From positions 124,001-188,000 of the forward strand of contig NZ_LMSD01000005.1 in NCBI RefSeq assembly GCF_001428045.1: a DNA stretch of 64,000 nucleotides, in the 5' to 3' direction. The translations under genes and the position numbers were made by a program. Below, piece by piece: positions 1 to 8,866 of the stretch (position 1 is its first letter; each line of letters opens with the position of its first letter). The notes below the pieces were generated by a model. It made no database searches. It saw only the letters and a program-made list of their open reading frames with translations, and had not been told where the DNA came from. This stretch comes from Paenibacillus sp. Soil750. Its GTDB lineage: Bacteria; Bacillota; Bacilli; Paenibacillales; NBRC-103111.

Positions 1-257
1 TTAGGATTACGGGTCTTACGATACTTAATTTTTGTCGCTTCTCCTCCCCTAAGGTGCCGAATTGACTTGTGATACTCCAAAATGTGCTTCACCTGATTGG
101 CCAGGTCTGGGTTGATTTCCGGTAGTCTTTCCGTCAAATCCTTATGCACTGTGCTTTTGGAAACGCCGAATTCCTTAGCAATGGTGCGAACCGTATTCTT
201 GGTCTCGACGATACAGGTACCAATCTTAATGGTTCGCTCTTTGATGTAATCGTGCAC
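1..257 (-). CDS. spoIIID: Sporulation transcription regulator SpoIIID (C-terminus cut by window edge)
   Basis: Small HTH DNA-binding protein that switches mother-cell transcription during sporulation. The translated frame begins VHDYIKERTIKIG and contains the HTH stretch AKEFGVSKSTVHKDLTERLP, followed by the hallmark HLRGGEATKIKY; this is near-identical to B. subtilis SpoIIID as I remember it. I choose a GTG start at 257 because a strong GGAGG-type site lies just upstream and HDYIKERT is the known N-terminus. The frame is still open at base 1, so the last few residues lie outside the window. A sigma-E-like promoter precedes it. The neighbouring spoIIQ and spoIID match B. subtilis order. Confidence 0.95.
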   Translation of the reverse strand, partial: MHDYIKERTIKIGTCIVETKNTVRTIAKEFGVSKSTVHKDLTERLPEINPDLANQVKHILEYHKSIRHLRGGEATKIKYRKTRNP

Positions 258-291
258 TCCCCTCGCCTCCCTACTCGAGATAGTTTGGTAA

Positions 292-319
292 AGTATATGA
301 GGGGCATGACTAGATATTC
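292..319 (-). promoter_or_regulatory. Putative sigma-E promoter of spoIIID
   Basis: On the minus strand GAATATC (313-319) is followed after 13 bases by CATATACT (292-299). These fit the sigma-E consensus KMATATT / CATACANT with one mismatch each. It lies about 35 bases upstream of the spoIIID start, consistent with mother-cell expression known for this gene. Confidence 0.6.
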
Positions 320-424
320 TACGTAACCAAGCCTGACAAGCTCATTTCCCATATTTATTTTCAAAATAATATCAGGAAACCAGCTTTTGGCGCCCAAACC
401 GGTCAAATGTGCAAGAAAAATGTG

Positions 425-453
425 AAAAAGCAGCAGGAATATACCCGCTGCCG
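425..453 (-). terminator. Rho-independent terminator after spoIIQ
   Basis: Read on the minus strand, GCAGCGG and CTGCTGC form a 7-bp stem (one G-T pair) with an 8-base loop, followed by TTTTT. It lies about 50 bases past the spoIIQ stop. Confidence 0.7.
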
Positions 454-504
454 TTCACTGTATGTAGGCTTTAGCCCCATGTATCGTAATGCTCGAAATG
501 CTGC

Positions 505-1242
505 TTATTGCTTGACGTTCAAGAGGTTTTCCGGGTTAACGGCTGCATTGTCGCTAACTTGACGTACTTCAAAGTGTAAATGCACGCCATCTTCCTTCTC
601 GAAATCGTTGCTGCCTGCTTTGGCGATGATATCGCCTTTCTTCACTTCTGCACCCTTCGTTACCTTCACATCAGATAAACTTTGGTAAATACTGATTAAA
701 CCGTTGCTGTGTGTAATCTCAACTAGCTTACCTACAACAGGGCTTTGCTCAACGGCTGTAACTTTACCACCTAGTGCCGCAAGTACATCGAATGCTGCGC
801 CATCTTTAGCTTTCAAGTCAATTGCCGTGTGCGGTGTCAGTTGATCGAGGTATTCGATCATGGCCGCTGCCTTCACATCGTTGGATGCATTCGTGTCATA
901 GTAAGGAATTGCCACTTCGACTGCAGCTCTGTCTTTCACAGGCCATTGCATGGCTTCCGTGGTTCCGTTAACCGCGAGAGCCCCATCATGTGGTGCTTTC
1001 GGATTATCGGTTTGTTCGCTACTGCTAACCTTAAGACCCGGATCATCTAGGCTGACTGTTTTCGTTCCTGCTCCCTGGTACACCCACATTAAGGTTAAGA
1101 TAATTGCTGCTGCTGCCACATACGTCGCTGGGAATACCCATTTCTTAGCAAGCAACCTCTTCCATGCAGATGTTGGACCTTGTGCTCCTTGAACAGTTTT
1201 AGGAGCTTCTTCTTTCTGAAAACCTTTGTTATTATCACTCAT
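505..1242 (-). CDS. spoIIQ: Stage II sporulation protein SpoIIQ, LytM/M23-fold
   Basis: Forespore membrane protein that pairs with SpoIIIAH across the engulfment septum. The 245-residue product has a cytoplasmic N-terminus, one membrane segment (about residues 36-55, WVFPATYVAAAAIILTLMWV) and an extracytoplasmic LytM-like domain. It keeps an H-x3-D element (HTAID) and HLHFEV, but the position that is usually YxHL in active LytM enzymes reads YQSL. That suggests retained metal ligands with a lost catalytic His. The ATG at 1242 is preceded by TGAGGTGAT; longer readings to 1272 have no such site. It follows spoIID, as in B. subtilis. Confidence 0.9.
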   Translation of the reverse strand: MSDNNKGFQKEEAPKTVQGAQGPTSAWKRLLAKKWVFPATYVAAAAIILTLMWVYQGAGTKTVSLDDPGLKVSSSEQTDNPKAPHDGALAVNGTTEAMQWPVKDRAAVEVAIPYYDTNASNDVKAAAMIEYLDQLTPHTAIDLKAKDGAAFDVLAALGGKVTAVEQSPVVGKLVEITHSNGLISIYQSLSDVKVTKGAEVKKGDIIAKAGSNDFEKEDGVHLHFEVRQVSDNAAVNPENLLNVKQ

Positions 1243-1324
1243 GGTTATCACCTCATCAACCATTCTTGACACTTTACAAGGTTTTATACTTCCAGAAAGA
1301 TATTTTTATAGAAACATTACAAGT

Positions 1325-2371
1325 TTACGATTTGTTGAGAAAAGAAGCTGCATTTTCAATAGAGATGCCCGTGTAATAATAGGTTACGATCTCCTCCGCG
1401 GTTTTCCCTTCTTTCGCCATACCGTTGGCGCCCCATTGACTGAGACCTACTCCGTGGCCGTATCCGAACGTAGTAATCGTGATTTGAGCGCCCGCCCATT
1501 TCCAAGCGAATTGAGAGGATGCTAGACCTAGCTTCTCTCTTACTTCGCGACCTGTGAATACCTTGCCTCCTATCGTCATGCTTTTAATCCGATGTCCGGT
1601 AGACCAAGAGAGTACTTTCATCCCTTTGGCACTGGTATCTGTCGTTGAGATACTAGCTACACCTAACTTCTGAAGCATCGTCTTATAGCTAATCGTGACA
1701 CTTTCTTGATAGCGAGAGGACAGCTTAATATCCCATGGACTAGGTACGCTGCGTAAATAAGGACTTGCGAACGGCCAATATTCTTCCGAATTCTCGGTAT
1801 ACCCATTGCTTGTTGAGAAAAAAGTCGCGTTGATCGGTACATGTCCATAAGTAAGTATCTTATCTTTGGTCTCATTGACGGCTCTATCAATTTTGGCCAT
1901 ATTCGTTTCGTACTTGGTCTTGTCCCACTTCGTCCTAAGCTCTTGATCCGTCAGATAGGCTTGATGGGCTGTCGTGTCTGTCACTAGCGCATCATTCACG
2001 GGCATATTGCTATAATCCTTCTCTATGACTCTACGCACAACATAGGTTCTCGCCGCCATCGCTTGCGCCTTGAGTGCCTCTAACTCGAAATCTACGGGCA
2101 TTTCGGCAGCTAGCACACCTCTTACATACTGTTCTAGTGGAACGGTTTGCACGATGGCCTGCTTCGTCAAATACACGGGAATCATCAACCCTTGTTGACC
2201 GCTAGTCTCTTGCAAAGTTGTGCCTTCAATGGGGATCGGGTACACCTCGTCGGTCGGAATCTTCTTGACTAGCAATCCAGGCACGATGATAGTGACACAC
2301 AACATGGAAGATAAGCAAACAGCCATCCACAGGATGACTTCTTTTCTGAGCACGCGTTTCTTTTTGAACAT
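1325..2371 (-). CDS. spoIID: Stage II sporulation protein SpoIID, peptidoglycan lytic transglycosylase
   Basis: Membrane-anchored enzyme of the engulfment machinery that cleaves glycan strands denuded of stem peptides. The 348-residue protein has an N-terminal membrane anchor (about residues 13-34), the SpoIID core around VPLEQYVRGVLAAEMP with the conserved AAEMP glutamate, and the C-terminal signature GHGVGLSQWGANGMA. Its length is close to that of B. subtilis SpoIID. It sits between murA and spoIIQ in the conserved order, separated from spoIIQ by about 80 bases, so separate sigma-E and sigma-F expression is plausible. An SD GGAGG lies about 12 bases upstream of the ATG. Confidence 0.95.
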   Translation of the reverse strand: MFKKKRVLRKEVILWMAVCLSSMLCVTIIVPGLLVKKIPTDEVYPIPIEGTTLQETSGQQGLMIPVYLTKQAIVQTVPLEQYVRGVLAAEMPVDFELEALKAQAMAARTYVVRRVIEKDYSNMPVNDALVTDTTAHQAYLTDQELRTKWDKTKYETNMAKIDRAVNETKDKILTYGHVPINATFFSTSNGYTENSEEYWPFASPYLRSVPSPWDIKLSSRYQESVTISYKTMLQKLGVASISTTDTSAKGMKVLSWSTGHRIKSMTIGGKVFTGREVREKLGLASSQFAWKWAGAQITITTFGYGHGVGLSQWGANGMAKEGKTAEEIVTYYYTGISIENAASFLNKS

Positions 2372-2518
2372 ATGTCTGAGCAGCCTCCATTAGCGCGTTT
2401 ACTAGCAGCAATTTTGGTATGTCTTAGCTTATGAGAGGGGTTGCTAGAATAGAACTCGAACGAGGCAGGTAAGTAAGTTGATAGGATCCAGCTGCAGGGT
2501 AGGTATAGAGGTAGACTC

Positions 2519-2558
2519 AAAAAAAAAAAGAACCATCAGGTCCGTTCCCTGATGGTTC
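2519..2558 (-). terminator. murA terminator
   Basis: A perfect 11-bp stem (GAACCATCAGG with its complement, 2530-2540 and 2548-2558) with a 7-base loop runs into an uninterrupted T-tract on the minus strand, directly after the murA stop codon. Confidence 0.93.
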
Positions 2559-2566
2559 CTCTTGTC

Positions 2567-3886
2567 TTACGCTAGCGTCGGCTGGATATTGAAAAATCCA
2601 AGCTCCGCCACTTCTTGCTCAATTTCTTGTGGGACCGAGCGATAGATATCGGCACCTAGTTCACGCAGAACGTCAGTGATATCGACATAGCCACGATCAA
2701 TGTGATGGACACCCGTAATCTCCGTCTCACCCTCAGACGCCAATGCCGCGAGAATGAGCGCTGCACCAGCTCTCAGGTCTGTTGCACATACCTTAGCACC
2801 ACGCAGTTTGGAATTACCGCTTACGATCGCTGTGCGACCGTCCACTTTAATGTTTGCATTCATATTCGCGAATTCTTCCACATGCATGAAACGGTTCTCG
2901 AACACAGTCTCCGTTACAAGGCTCGTTCCGTCCGCTACCATCAACAGTGCCATCATTTGCGACTGCATGTCGGTTGGGAAGCCAGGATACGGCAACGTTT
3001 TCACGTCTACCGCACGCAACGGACCTGTAGCTCGAACGCGAATGCCGTTCTCATCTTCTTCAATCGTTACACCCATTTCCTGCATTTTGGAAATGACAGG
3101 ACGAAGGTGGTCTCCAATCGCACCCTCCATATACAGCTCACTGCCTGTAATAGCTGCAGCGATCATGTATGTGCCGGCTTCTACGCGATCTGGGATCACC
3201 GTATGTACGCAACCACGAAGCTTCTCTACACCCTCAATACGAATAACACCCGTTCCCGCACCGCGGATCACAGCGCCCATCGCATTCAGGTAGTTAGCCA
3301 AATCAACAATTTCCGGCTCTTTTGCCGCATTTTCAATCGTTGTTGTACCTTCCGCAAGCGTTGCAGCCATCATAATGTTCTCGGTTGCACCTACGCTGGC
3401 GACATCCAAATAAATCTTGGCACCCTTCAGGCGCCCTTTCACTTTAGCTTCGATATAGCCTTGACCCAGTTCAATATCGGCACCCATCGCTTCAAAGCCT
3501 TTGAGATGCTGGTCAATCGGTCTTGTGCCAATCGCACAACCGCCTGGAAGCGAAATTCTCGCTTGACCCAACCTAGCTAACAAAGGACCCATCACGAGGA
3601 AAGAGGCTCTCATTTTACGGACTAGATCATAGGAAGCTTCACAGGTATTAATCTGCCTAGCTCTTACTCGAATCACCTGACGGTTGTATTCGACTTCAAT
3701 TCCTAAGCTTTGTAATACTTTATTAATGACTAGTACATCGTCAAGGGGAGGCGCATCATGGATGACGCTTTCACCTTCCGACCCCAGAATGGAAGCCGCA
3801 ATAATCGGCAGTACCGCATTCTTTGCTCCGTTGATTTTTACATTGCCAGCTAGCTTTCGGCCACCGCGGACGATAATTTTGCTCAT
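2567..3886 (-). CDS. murA: UDP-N-acetylglucosamine 1-carboxyvinyltransferase MurA
   Basis: Catalyses the first committed step of peptidoglycan precursor synthesis, transferring enolpyruvate from PEP to UDP-GlcNAc in the cytoplasm. The 439-residue product has the EPT fold, the N-terminal [11 protein letters not shown] substrate loop and the PEP-binding cysteine in [13 protein letters not shown], the fosfomycin target. Position next to spoIID and the DUF1146 gene marks it as the MurAA orthologue. Two adjacent ATGs follow GGAGGG; I choose the inner one (MSKIIVRGG), 7 bases from the SD core. A terminator follows immediately, so it is probably monocistronic. Confidence 0.97.
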   Translation of the reverse strand: MSKIIVRGGRKLAGNVKINGAKNAVLPIIAASILGSEGESVIHDAPPLDDVLVINKVLQSLGIEVEYNRQVIRVRARQINTCEASYDLVRKMRASFLVMGPLLARLGQARISLPGGCAIGTRPIDQHLKGFEAMGADIELGQGYIEAKVKGRLKGAKIYLDVASVGATENIMMAATLAEGTTTIENAAKEPEIVDLANYLNAMGAVIRGAGTGVIRIEGVEKLRGCVHTVIPDRVEAGTYMIAAAITGSELYMEGAIGDHLRPVISKMQEMGVTIEEDENGIRVRATGPLRAVDVKTLPYPGFPTDMQSQMMALLMVADGTSLVTETVFENRFMHVEEFANMNANIKVDGRTAIVSGNSKLRGAKVCATDLRAGAALILAALASEGETEITGVHHIDRGYVDITDVLRELGADIYRSVPQEIEQEVAELGFFNIQPTLA

Positions 3887-3937
3887 CATGGTCCCTCCGC
3901 GCACTTATTTTAAAAGACAGGTTTTGCACATTTCCTA

Positions 3938-3967
3938 AGTTTATCATTTGGAGCCACATAGTTACAA
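3938..3967 (-). promoter_or_regulatory. Candidate sigma-A promoter for murA
   Basis: TTGTAA (3962-3967) and TAAACT (3938-3943) are separated by 18 bases on the minus strand and lie about 50 bases upstream of murA. The match is moderate; this is the best candidate in the 200-bp gap. Confidence 0.45.
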
Positions 3968-4084
3968 CTGTGTTCTTTTGGCAGTCAGAGATGCCCTACA
4001 TAGAGTTCGAAGCGTCATGTGATTTTCATTCCGTTCTATTATCCATTGTTGACAACAAACTTCCGCATTATTCGGAAAATCGCA

Positions 4085-4345
4085 TTAAAACATCTTACTG
4101 AAGCTCATCGAGAGACCTAAATACTGAATGAAAAACCCTGCAACCAGTTGCCCGAGTCCGATCGAAAGTAAAATTTGCAGCATAATCGCTTGTGCGCCTT
4201 TGGGCCTTCGCAGCAAAACATCAAAGCGGAACGCTTGTAGCGACCACCACGCCAACCCGATGCAAAGAATATAGACAGCTATACTAGCCATGTTCATCAA
4301 CGACGCGTATTGCGCCACTTCACTCCATTTGTCCGTCTCGCCCAT
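4085..4345 (-). CDS. DUF1146 family membrane protein (YwzB-like)
   Basis: Small 86-residue integral membrane protein of unknown function. It has two hydrophobic segments (about residues 15-36 and 53-78) flanking a basic turn, RFDVLLRRPKGAQA, the pattern of the DUF1146/YwzB family. In B. subtilis ywzB lies between the ATP synthase operon and murAA; here it also lies next to murA, but the subtilase gene and nuo operon separate it from atpC. The family assignment rests on pattern and position; no biochemical role can be given. Confidence 0.75.
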   Translation of the reverse strand: MGETDKWSEVAQYASLMNMASIAVYILCIGLAWWSLQAFRFDVLLRRPKGAQAIMLQILLSIGLGQLVAGFFIQYLGLSMSFSKMF

Positions 4346-4364
4346 AGGTCACTCCTCTTCAATT

Positions 4365-6899
4365 TTACCGATTTACAACTCTCGCCAGCAAAGTCACAAA
4401 TTCAGCCCGTGTTGCCTGATCTTCTGGATGGAAGGTTCCATCGGGAAATCCGCTGATCCAACCATCTGCCGCCATCTGTTTGAGAATGCCTACACCCCAA
4501 TAAGATTCACTCACATCGCTAAAAGGTGCATTGCCTCTCAGCTTCCCTGTCATATTCATACTGCGCGCAAGCATTTGTGTCATTTCCATACGGGTCAGCT
4601 TGCCGTCGGGTTTAAATGTCCCATCTGGATAACCATCTACGATGGAGGCTTGAACGGTTTTGGCTATATCGTCGTAAGCCCAATGTGAAACGGCTAAATC
4701 GCTGAATCGCAAATCCTTGCGTTTCGATAAACGCAAAGCACGAGACAGCACGGTAGCCGCTTCAGCTCTTGTAATGGATTGATTCGGTGCAAAACGATAA
4801 TTCCCGTAGCCGCTAATCATCCCTTGCTCGGTAAGCTTGCTAATGGCATCTTGTGCCCAATGTCCAGCAATATCAACATACCCGCTGACCAGCCCATAAC
4901 TGTTCAACTGTAAGCGATACATCTGACTCATGAACCACTGGTTCGCCTGGAGTTTAATATAATACGTTCCTTCGGGCAACGGCTTCTCGAAATTAAGCTG
5001 ACTCGAACCACTGTCACTACGATAGGTACCTTCTTCCTGCAACGAGTTATTATACAACGTCGCATACAACGTACGAGAGGTAGGAATATTCGTCAATCTG
5101 ATCTGGGCCAAACTATCGGAAGTCAATCGGAACTCGAACCAATCAACGTCTTCATTTTTACTAAAAACACCTTCATACCCTGCATTCATCGCAGCAAAAG
5201 TAGCCTGATACGATTTGTCATTCGGTTCGTTCGCATCAATCAATTTAGGCGTATACTCTATCTCTAACGTGTATTCACCCGTAATCGGTCCGGTATAATC
5301 CTTCACATTACTAACACGAATATAATATTGCCCAGGAAGCACTTCCATCTGAGAGCTCACTTCGATACCGCCATCGCCCGCTTGATCGATCGTCGTGGAC
5401 TTCTCCCCTTCTTTCTGGAAAAGAAGCATTGGATCAATCCGCCCCGTATCCGTAGATAGTCTGAGGCGCATTGTGCCCGAGTGTTCAAGCGTGAGTGCGA
5501 ACCAATCGATATCTCCTTTTTCATGAAACGTGCCTCGAATGGTCTGACTGCGTTCTGGCAGTGTAAAAGCTTTATACTGCTTATCATTATCCTCAAAAGG
5601 ATCCGTATAAATAACAAAATCCGTTCGCAACGTGTAATTAAGCAGTGTCTTGCGTGCTCGATCAACATTCTCCAACTGCACGTAGGTAATGCCTTTGGTC
5701 ACAGCTACAGTGAACGACTGGCTTCCCTCAGCAGCTCCACTAGCCGCGACAAAACTCTGTCCAGAATCAATATTCACACGAATACCTGCGCCGTCCTCGG
5801 GCTGTACTGCTAACTGAATATAACCGTCGTAAGCTGCATCAATCGCATACCAGTCTTGGTCCTGCCCTGAGCTGAGGTTCGTTTTGACTACCGTATGATT
5901 AGGAAGTGAAGCGGCCTGACTCGCAAGATCATTCGGCTCGAAGCGATCTTGCTTATAAGGCTCCGTCAGTGCCTTTTCGATATTCAATAAGCCATAACCC
6001 GTCTTAGCGTCCCACCCTCTGGACATTAAGTCCGTGGCTGTTTGCTCGAGCTGTGAGCGTACTTGATACGCCGACATAGCCGGATATTTCCCCCATACTA
6101 GTGCAGCTGCGGCTGCCACTTGTGGCGCAGCCATTGAGCTTCCATCTTGATACTGGTAGCCACCGCCAAGCGCCGTCGTGTAGACGTCCCATGGCGCCAT
6201 AATATCGAGCTCTGGGCCGTAATTTGATCGTGGATCAGCCTGTTTATTGGTGCTCACACCGCCAACAGAAAGCACAGTTGGATACGCCGCGGGATATTTC
6301 ACACTCGTGCTTTCATTACCAACAGCGGCGACGAGCAAGACATTGCGATCCTCTGCGTATTGCACAATACCTGCCAGATAATCCGAGTATTTGTTCAATC
6401 CCAAGGAAAGGACTACGATTTTCGCCCCGTGATCCACGGCATATTTAATGCCTTCACCCAGCTTAGCTTCACCGCCAGTTCCATCTGCTTCAAGTGCCTT
6501 GATTGGCATAATTCTGGCATTAGGGGCAATGCCCGCGATGCCTTTATCGTTATTAATCGCAGCGGCAATCAAGCCGGCTACGTTCGTTCCATGTCCATTA
6601 TCATCAAAAGGCTTCTTCGAAGCCTGCAGCAAGTTCACACCATCCACTAAATTGCCAGTTAAATCTGGATGTCCAAGGTCAACGCCTGTATCAACCACGG
6701 CGACAACGATCGGCGTACGGGCATCACCTGCCGCAGCCCATGCTTGGTCAACGCGAATCATATCCAGATAAGTTTGCTTCACTCTCATGGGATCCGAAGA
6801 CACCGCATAAGCCGCATCTACGTTAGGCACGAAACCCGTTAGTCCTAAGACTAGCATAGTCATCAATATCATGGGGCCTACGTATCTAAAAGTAGTCAT
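4365..6899 (-). CDS. Secreted subtilisin-like serine peptidase with C-terminal SLH domains
   Basis: Cell-surface S8 endopeptidase of 844 residues. A signal peptide (about 1-30) precedes the subtilase domain, with catalytic Asp70 (AVVDTGVD), His103 (NGHGTNVAG) and Ser255 (DGSSMAAP). Three repeats of pre-peptidase C-terminal type follow (about 315-680), each with a D-WF/WY core such as DWYAI, DWFAL and DWFEF. Three SLH domains (about 680-844) should anchor it to secondary cell-wall polymer. No propeptide of usual I9 size is evident between the signal peptide and catalytic core. ATG 6899 is chosen over GTG 6902 for its spacing from AAAGGA. It is preceded by a long structured leader and may be monocistronic. 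Confidence 0.92.
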   Translation of the reverse strand: MTTFRYVGPMILMTMLVLGLTGFVPNVDAAYAVSSDPMRVKQTYLDMIRVDQAWAAAGDARTPIVVAVVDTGVDLGHPDLTGNLVDGVNLLQASKKPFDDNGHGTNVAGLIAAAINNDKGIAGIAPNARIMPIKALEADGTGGEAKLGEGIKYAVDHGAKIVVLSLGLNKYSDYLAGIVQYAEDRNVLLVAAVGNESTSVKYPAAYPTVLSVGGVSTNKQADPRSNYGPELDIMAPWDVYTTALGGGYQYQDGSSMAAPQVAAAAALVWGKYPAMSAYQVRSQLEQTATDLMSRGWDAKTGYGLLNIEKALTEPYKQDRFEPNDLASQAASLPNHTVVKTNLSSGQDQDWYAIDAAYDGYIQLAVQPEDGAGIRVNIDSGQSFVAASGAAEGSQSFTVAVTKGITYVQLENVDRARKTLLNYTLRTDFVIYTDPFEDNDKQYKAFTLPERSQTIRGTFHEKGDIDWFALTLEHSGTMRLRLSTDTGRIDPMLLFQKEGEKSTTIDQAGDGGIEVSSQMEVLPGQYYIRVSNVKDYTGPITGEYTLEIEYTPKLIDANEPNDKSYQATFAAMNAGYEGVFSKNEDVDWFEFRLTSDSLAQIRLTNIPTSRTLYATLYNNSLQEEGTYRSDSGSSQLNFEKPLPEGTYYIKLQANQWFMSQMYRLQLNSYGLVSGYVDIAGHWAQDAISKLTEQGMISGYGNYRFAPNQSITRAEAATVLSRALRLSKRKDLRFSDLAVSHWAYDDIAKTVQASIVDGYPDGTFKPDGKLTRMEMTQMLARSMNMTGKLRGNAPFSDVSESYWGVGILKQMAADGWISGFPDGTFHPEDQATRAEFVTLLARVVNR

Positions 6900-7022
6900 C
6901 ACATCAGGTCCTTTATCCCAAATTGAATCTCTTTGTCATTTACTTACCACATAAGAAAGTATACGTTTTCGGTGTTCGAAAACAGCTTTGTTATTGGCGA
7001 TAAAACTTACATCTCCTGGGGT

Positions 7023-7073
7023 CCCCATAAAGTAATCGGACTTTGCTTCGAAGCTTATCGTCACTTTGTGGGG
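7023..7073 (-). other. Long interrupted stem-loop in the subtilase leader
   Basis: CCCCACAAAGT and ACTTTATGGGG pair around an inner perfect hairpin GCTTCGAAGC. There is no T-tract, so it is not a standard terminator. It could be a regulatory leader element or mRNA-stabilising structure; I do not recognise it as a known riboswitch. Confidence 0.4.
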
Positions 7074-7093
7074 TGGAATAGCGGTCGCTCATC

Positions 7094-7109
7094 TTCGAGG
7101 CGCCTCGAA
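7094..7109. promoter_or_regulatory. Perfect 16-bp palindrome, possible operator
   Basis: TTCGAGGCGCCTCGAA is its own reverse complement. Position upstream of the subtilase gene suits a dimeric regulator site. It could equally fold in RNA; on the plus strand it is followed by a short A-run. Confidence 0.4.
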
Positions 7110-7300
7110 AAAAGTTTTCTCATATATCTATACCATATTAAACATCTTCTCGATACCTATAACGGTTCATCTTCGCAAAAAGTTCAGATCTTAGTAAATA
7201 TTTTTTAAAGTATTTTCTGGGAGTTGCCCGTAGCTCATCTAAATAATGTAAATATTGGGTCATCGGACCTATTCGCCTTTATTTCCGGGGAAATGAGATG

Positions 7301-7336
7301 AAAAAAAGCCCTCCCTACATTTACGTAGGAAAGGCT
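7301..7336 (-). terminator. Terminator of the nuo operon
   Basis: A 12-bp stem with G-T pairs, AGCCTTTCCTAC against GTAGGGAGGGCT, has a 6-base loop and is followed by seven Ts on the minus strand. It lies immediately past nuoN. Confidence 0.93.
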
Positions 7337-7350
7337 GCTTAGGGTACAGA

Positions 7351-8862
7351 TTATTGGATGATAAAATCCTTCGTCAAAGTAAAGACGCTCTCGATGCCTT
7401 TCAGTACCAAGTGCGGAACCACACCAAGCGCTACGCTGATTAGCGCACATAACCAAACGGTTATGCCTAACGGCACGGACACTTTGATCGCGGCTGGCTC
7501 GTAATCGCTGCGCATGAACATTTGACGCACGATGCTGAAATAGTAGTAGAACGAAACAACGCTGGTTGCGATCATTAGAGCACCAAGCCAGTATTGCTGC
7601 GTCTGCATCGTTCCTAAAATAATGTAGAGCTTACCGAAAAATCCGCCTGATAACGGGATACCAGCTAAGGAAAGAATAATCAATACCATCGCCACAGCTG
7701 TTAAAGGTGCGCGATAGTACAGACCCGCGAAGCCTTTGGCTTCGGTATGACCTTCAGCCTGCTCGATAATCATCAATACAGCGAAAGCTCCGATGTTCAT
7801 AAACATATACGCGATTAAGTAGAATATGAATTCCGAGAAATTAGCATAATGCGTGGCCGAAAAGTACGTTCCAATCGGAACGAGCAGATAACCTGCATTG
7901 GCAATTCCCGAATAGGCGAGTAGCCTTTTCATATTCGTTTGCTTCAGCGCAATGAAATTCCCCACTACCATCGCAATAGCCGCCATAACGGAGATCGCTA
8001 GGAATACATCAGATTGCAATTTACTCTCTCCGAAGTCGCTGAATCCGAACAAGACATAGAAGACACGGAACAAGATGGCGAATCCGGCCGCTTTGGACAC
8101 GACAGCCAAAAATGCCGTAACCGGTGTTGGCGCACCTTCATAAACATCTGGCGCCCAGCTGTGGAAAGGTGCGGCGGCAATTTTGAAACCGAATCCTGCC
8201 AGCAGTAAGAAGAAAGCAACGTAGAGCAGCGGCTCGTACGATGTTACCAATGTAGGAAGGGCTGCGCCAATCTCTTGCAGATTCGCAGAACCTACCATCC
8301 CGTACAGGAAGGACATGCCATACAGGATAATCGCGGATGAGATACCTCCCATTACCAAGTATTTGAATGCTCCTTCATTGGATTTCTTGTCTTTCTTCTT
8401 CATAGCTACCATGAGGTAAGAAGTGATACTCAGCAATTCCAACCCGACATAGAGTGTAATCAAATCACCCGAAGACGACATGATCATAGCCCCTAGCGCT
8501 GCAGGCAAATAGAAGTAATAATACTCTCCGACATGCGGGATGCTATCCTCTTTCACGAAGCCTAAGCTCATAAAGACGATGAGTCCCGTACCGACAAGGG
8601 TACATAATTTAAGTAAGTTCGAGAAGTCGTCAACGCGATAGCTTTGATTCAAGAGTTGAATCGCTTCGTCCGGATTCAGCTGCAAGACAACGAACACGGC
8701 AGAAATCCCGATGCCGACCAGGGTCAACCATCCGATAAGCGAACGACTGAATCGGTTCGGCAGAACCAAATCCAAGAGAGATAGGATGATCGCGGTAGCA
8801 ACCAGCGCAAGCTCAGGGAGCAGATACGATAAATCACTAGCATGGAGTCTAATCTGTTCCAC
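7351..8862 (-). CDS. nuoN: NADH-quinone oxidoreductase subunit N
   Basis: Antiporter-like membrane subunit of complex I contributing one of the proton channels. The 503 residues form about 14 hydrophobic segments, with the conserved GLELLSITSYLMVA element carrying a membrane glutamate and KIAAAPFHSWAPDVYEGAP with the discontinuous-helix lysine and HSW motif. It starts at GTG, 9 bases from GGAGG, 4 bases after nuoM. It is the last gene of the operon and is followed by the operon terminator. Confidence 0.95.
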   Translation of the reverse strand: MEQIRLHASDLSYLLPELALVATAIILSLLDLVLPNRFSRSLIGWLTLVGIGISAVFVVLQLNPDEAIQLLNQSYRVDDFSNLLKLCTLVGTGLIVFMSLGFVKEDSIPHVGEYYYFYLPAALGAMIMSSSGDLITLYVGLELLSITSYLMVAMKKKDKKSNEGAFKYLVMGGISSAIILYGMSFLYGMVGSANLQEIGAALPTLVTSYEPLLYVAFFLLLAGFGFKIAAAPFHSWAPDVYEGAPTPVTAFLAVVSKAAGFAILFRVFYVLFGFSDFGESKLQSDVFLAISVMAAIAMVVGNFIALKQTNMKRLLAYSGIANAGYLLVPIGTYFSATHYANFSEFIFYLIAYMFMNIGAFAVLMIIEQAEGHTEAKGFAGLYYRAPLTAVAMVLIILSLAGIPLSGGFFGKLYIILGTMQTQQYWLGALMIATSVVSFYYYFSIVRQMFMRSDYEPAAIKVSVPLGITVWLCALISVALGVVPHLVLKGIESVFTLTKDFIIQ

Positions 8863-8866
8863 TGGA

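Larger units (their letters stand above)
6900..7300 (-). other. About 400-bp gene-free leader of the subtilase gene
   Basis: Between the subtilase start and the nuo terminator I find no convincing gene. Reading frames here lack ribosome sites. The stretch holds a long interrupted stem-loop (7023-7073) and a perfect 16-bp palindrome (7094-7109), both described separately. An AT-rich run around 7125-7145 could hold the promoter. Confidence 0.5.

Noticed and set aside
2702..3580. Long plus-strand reading frame of 292 codons
   Set aside because: It lies entirely opposite murA, has Cys/His/Arg-rich composition typical of an antisense shadow, and no ribosome site.
6933..7208. 91-codon frame in the subtilase leader
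   Set aside because: TTG start without SD, no protein-like pattern, and it covers the palindromic and stem-loop elements.
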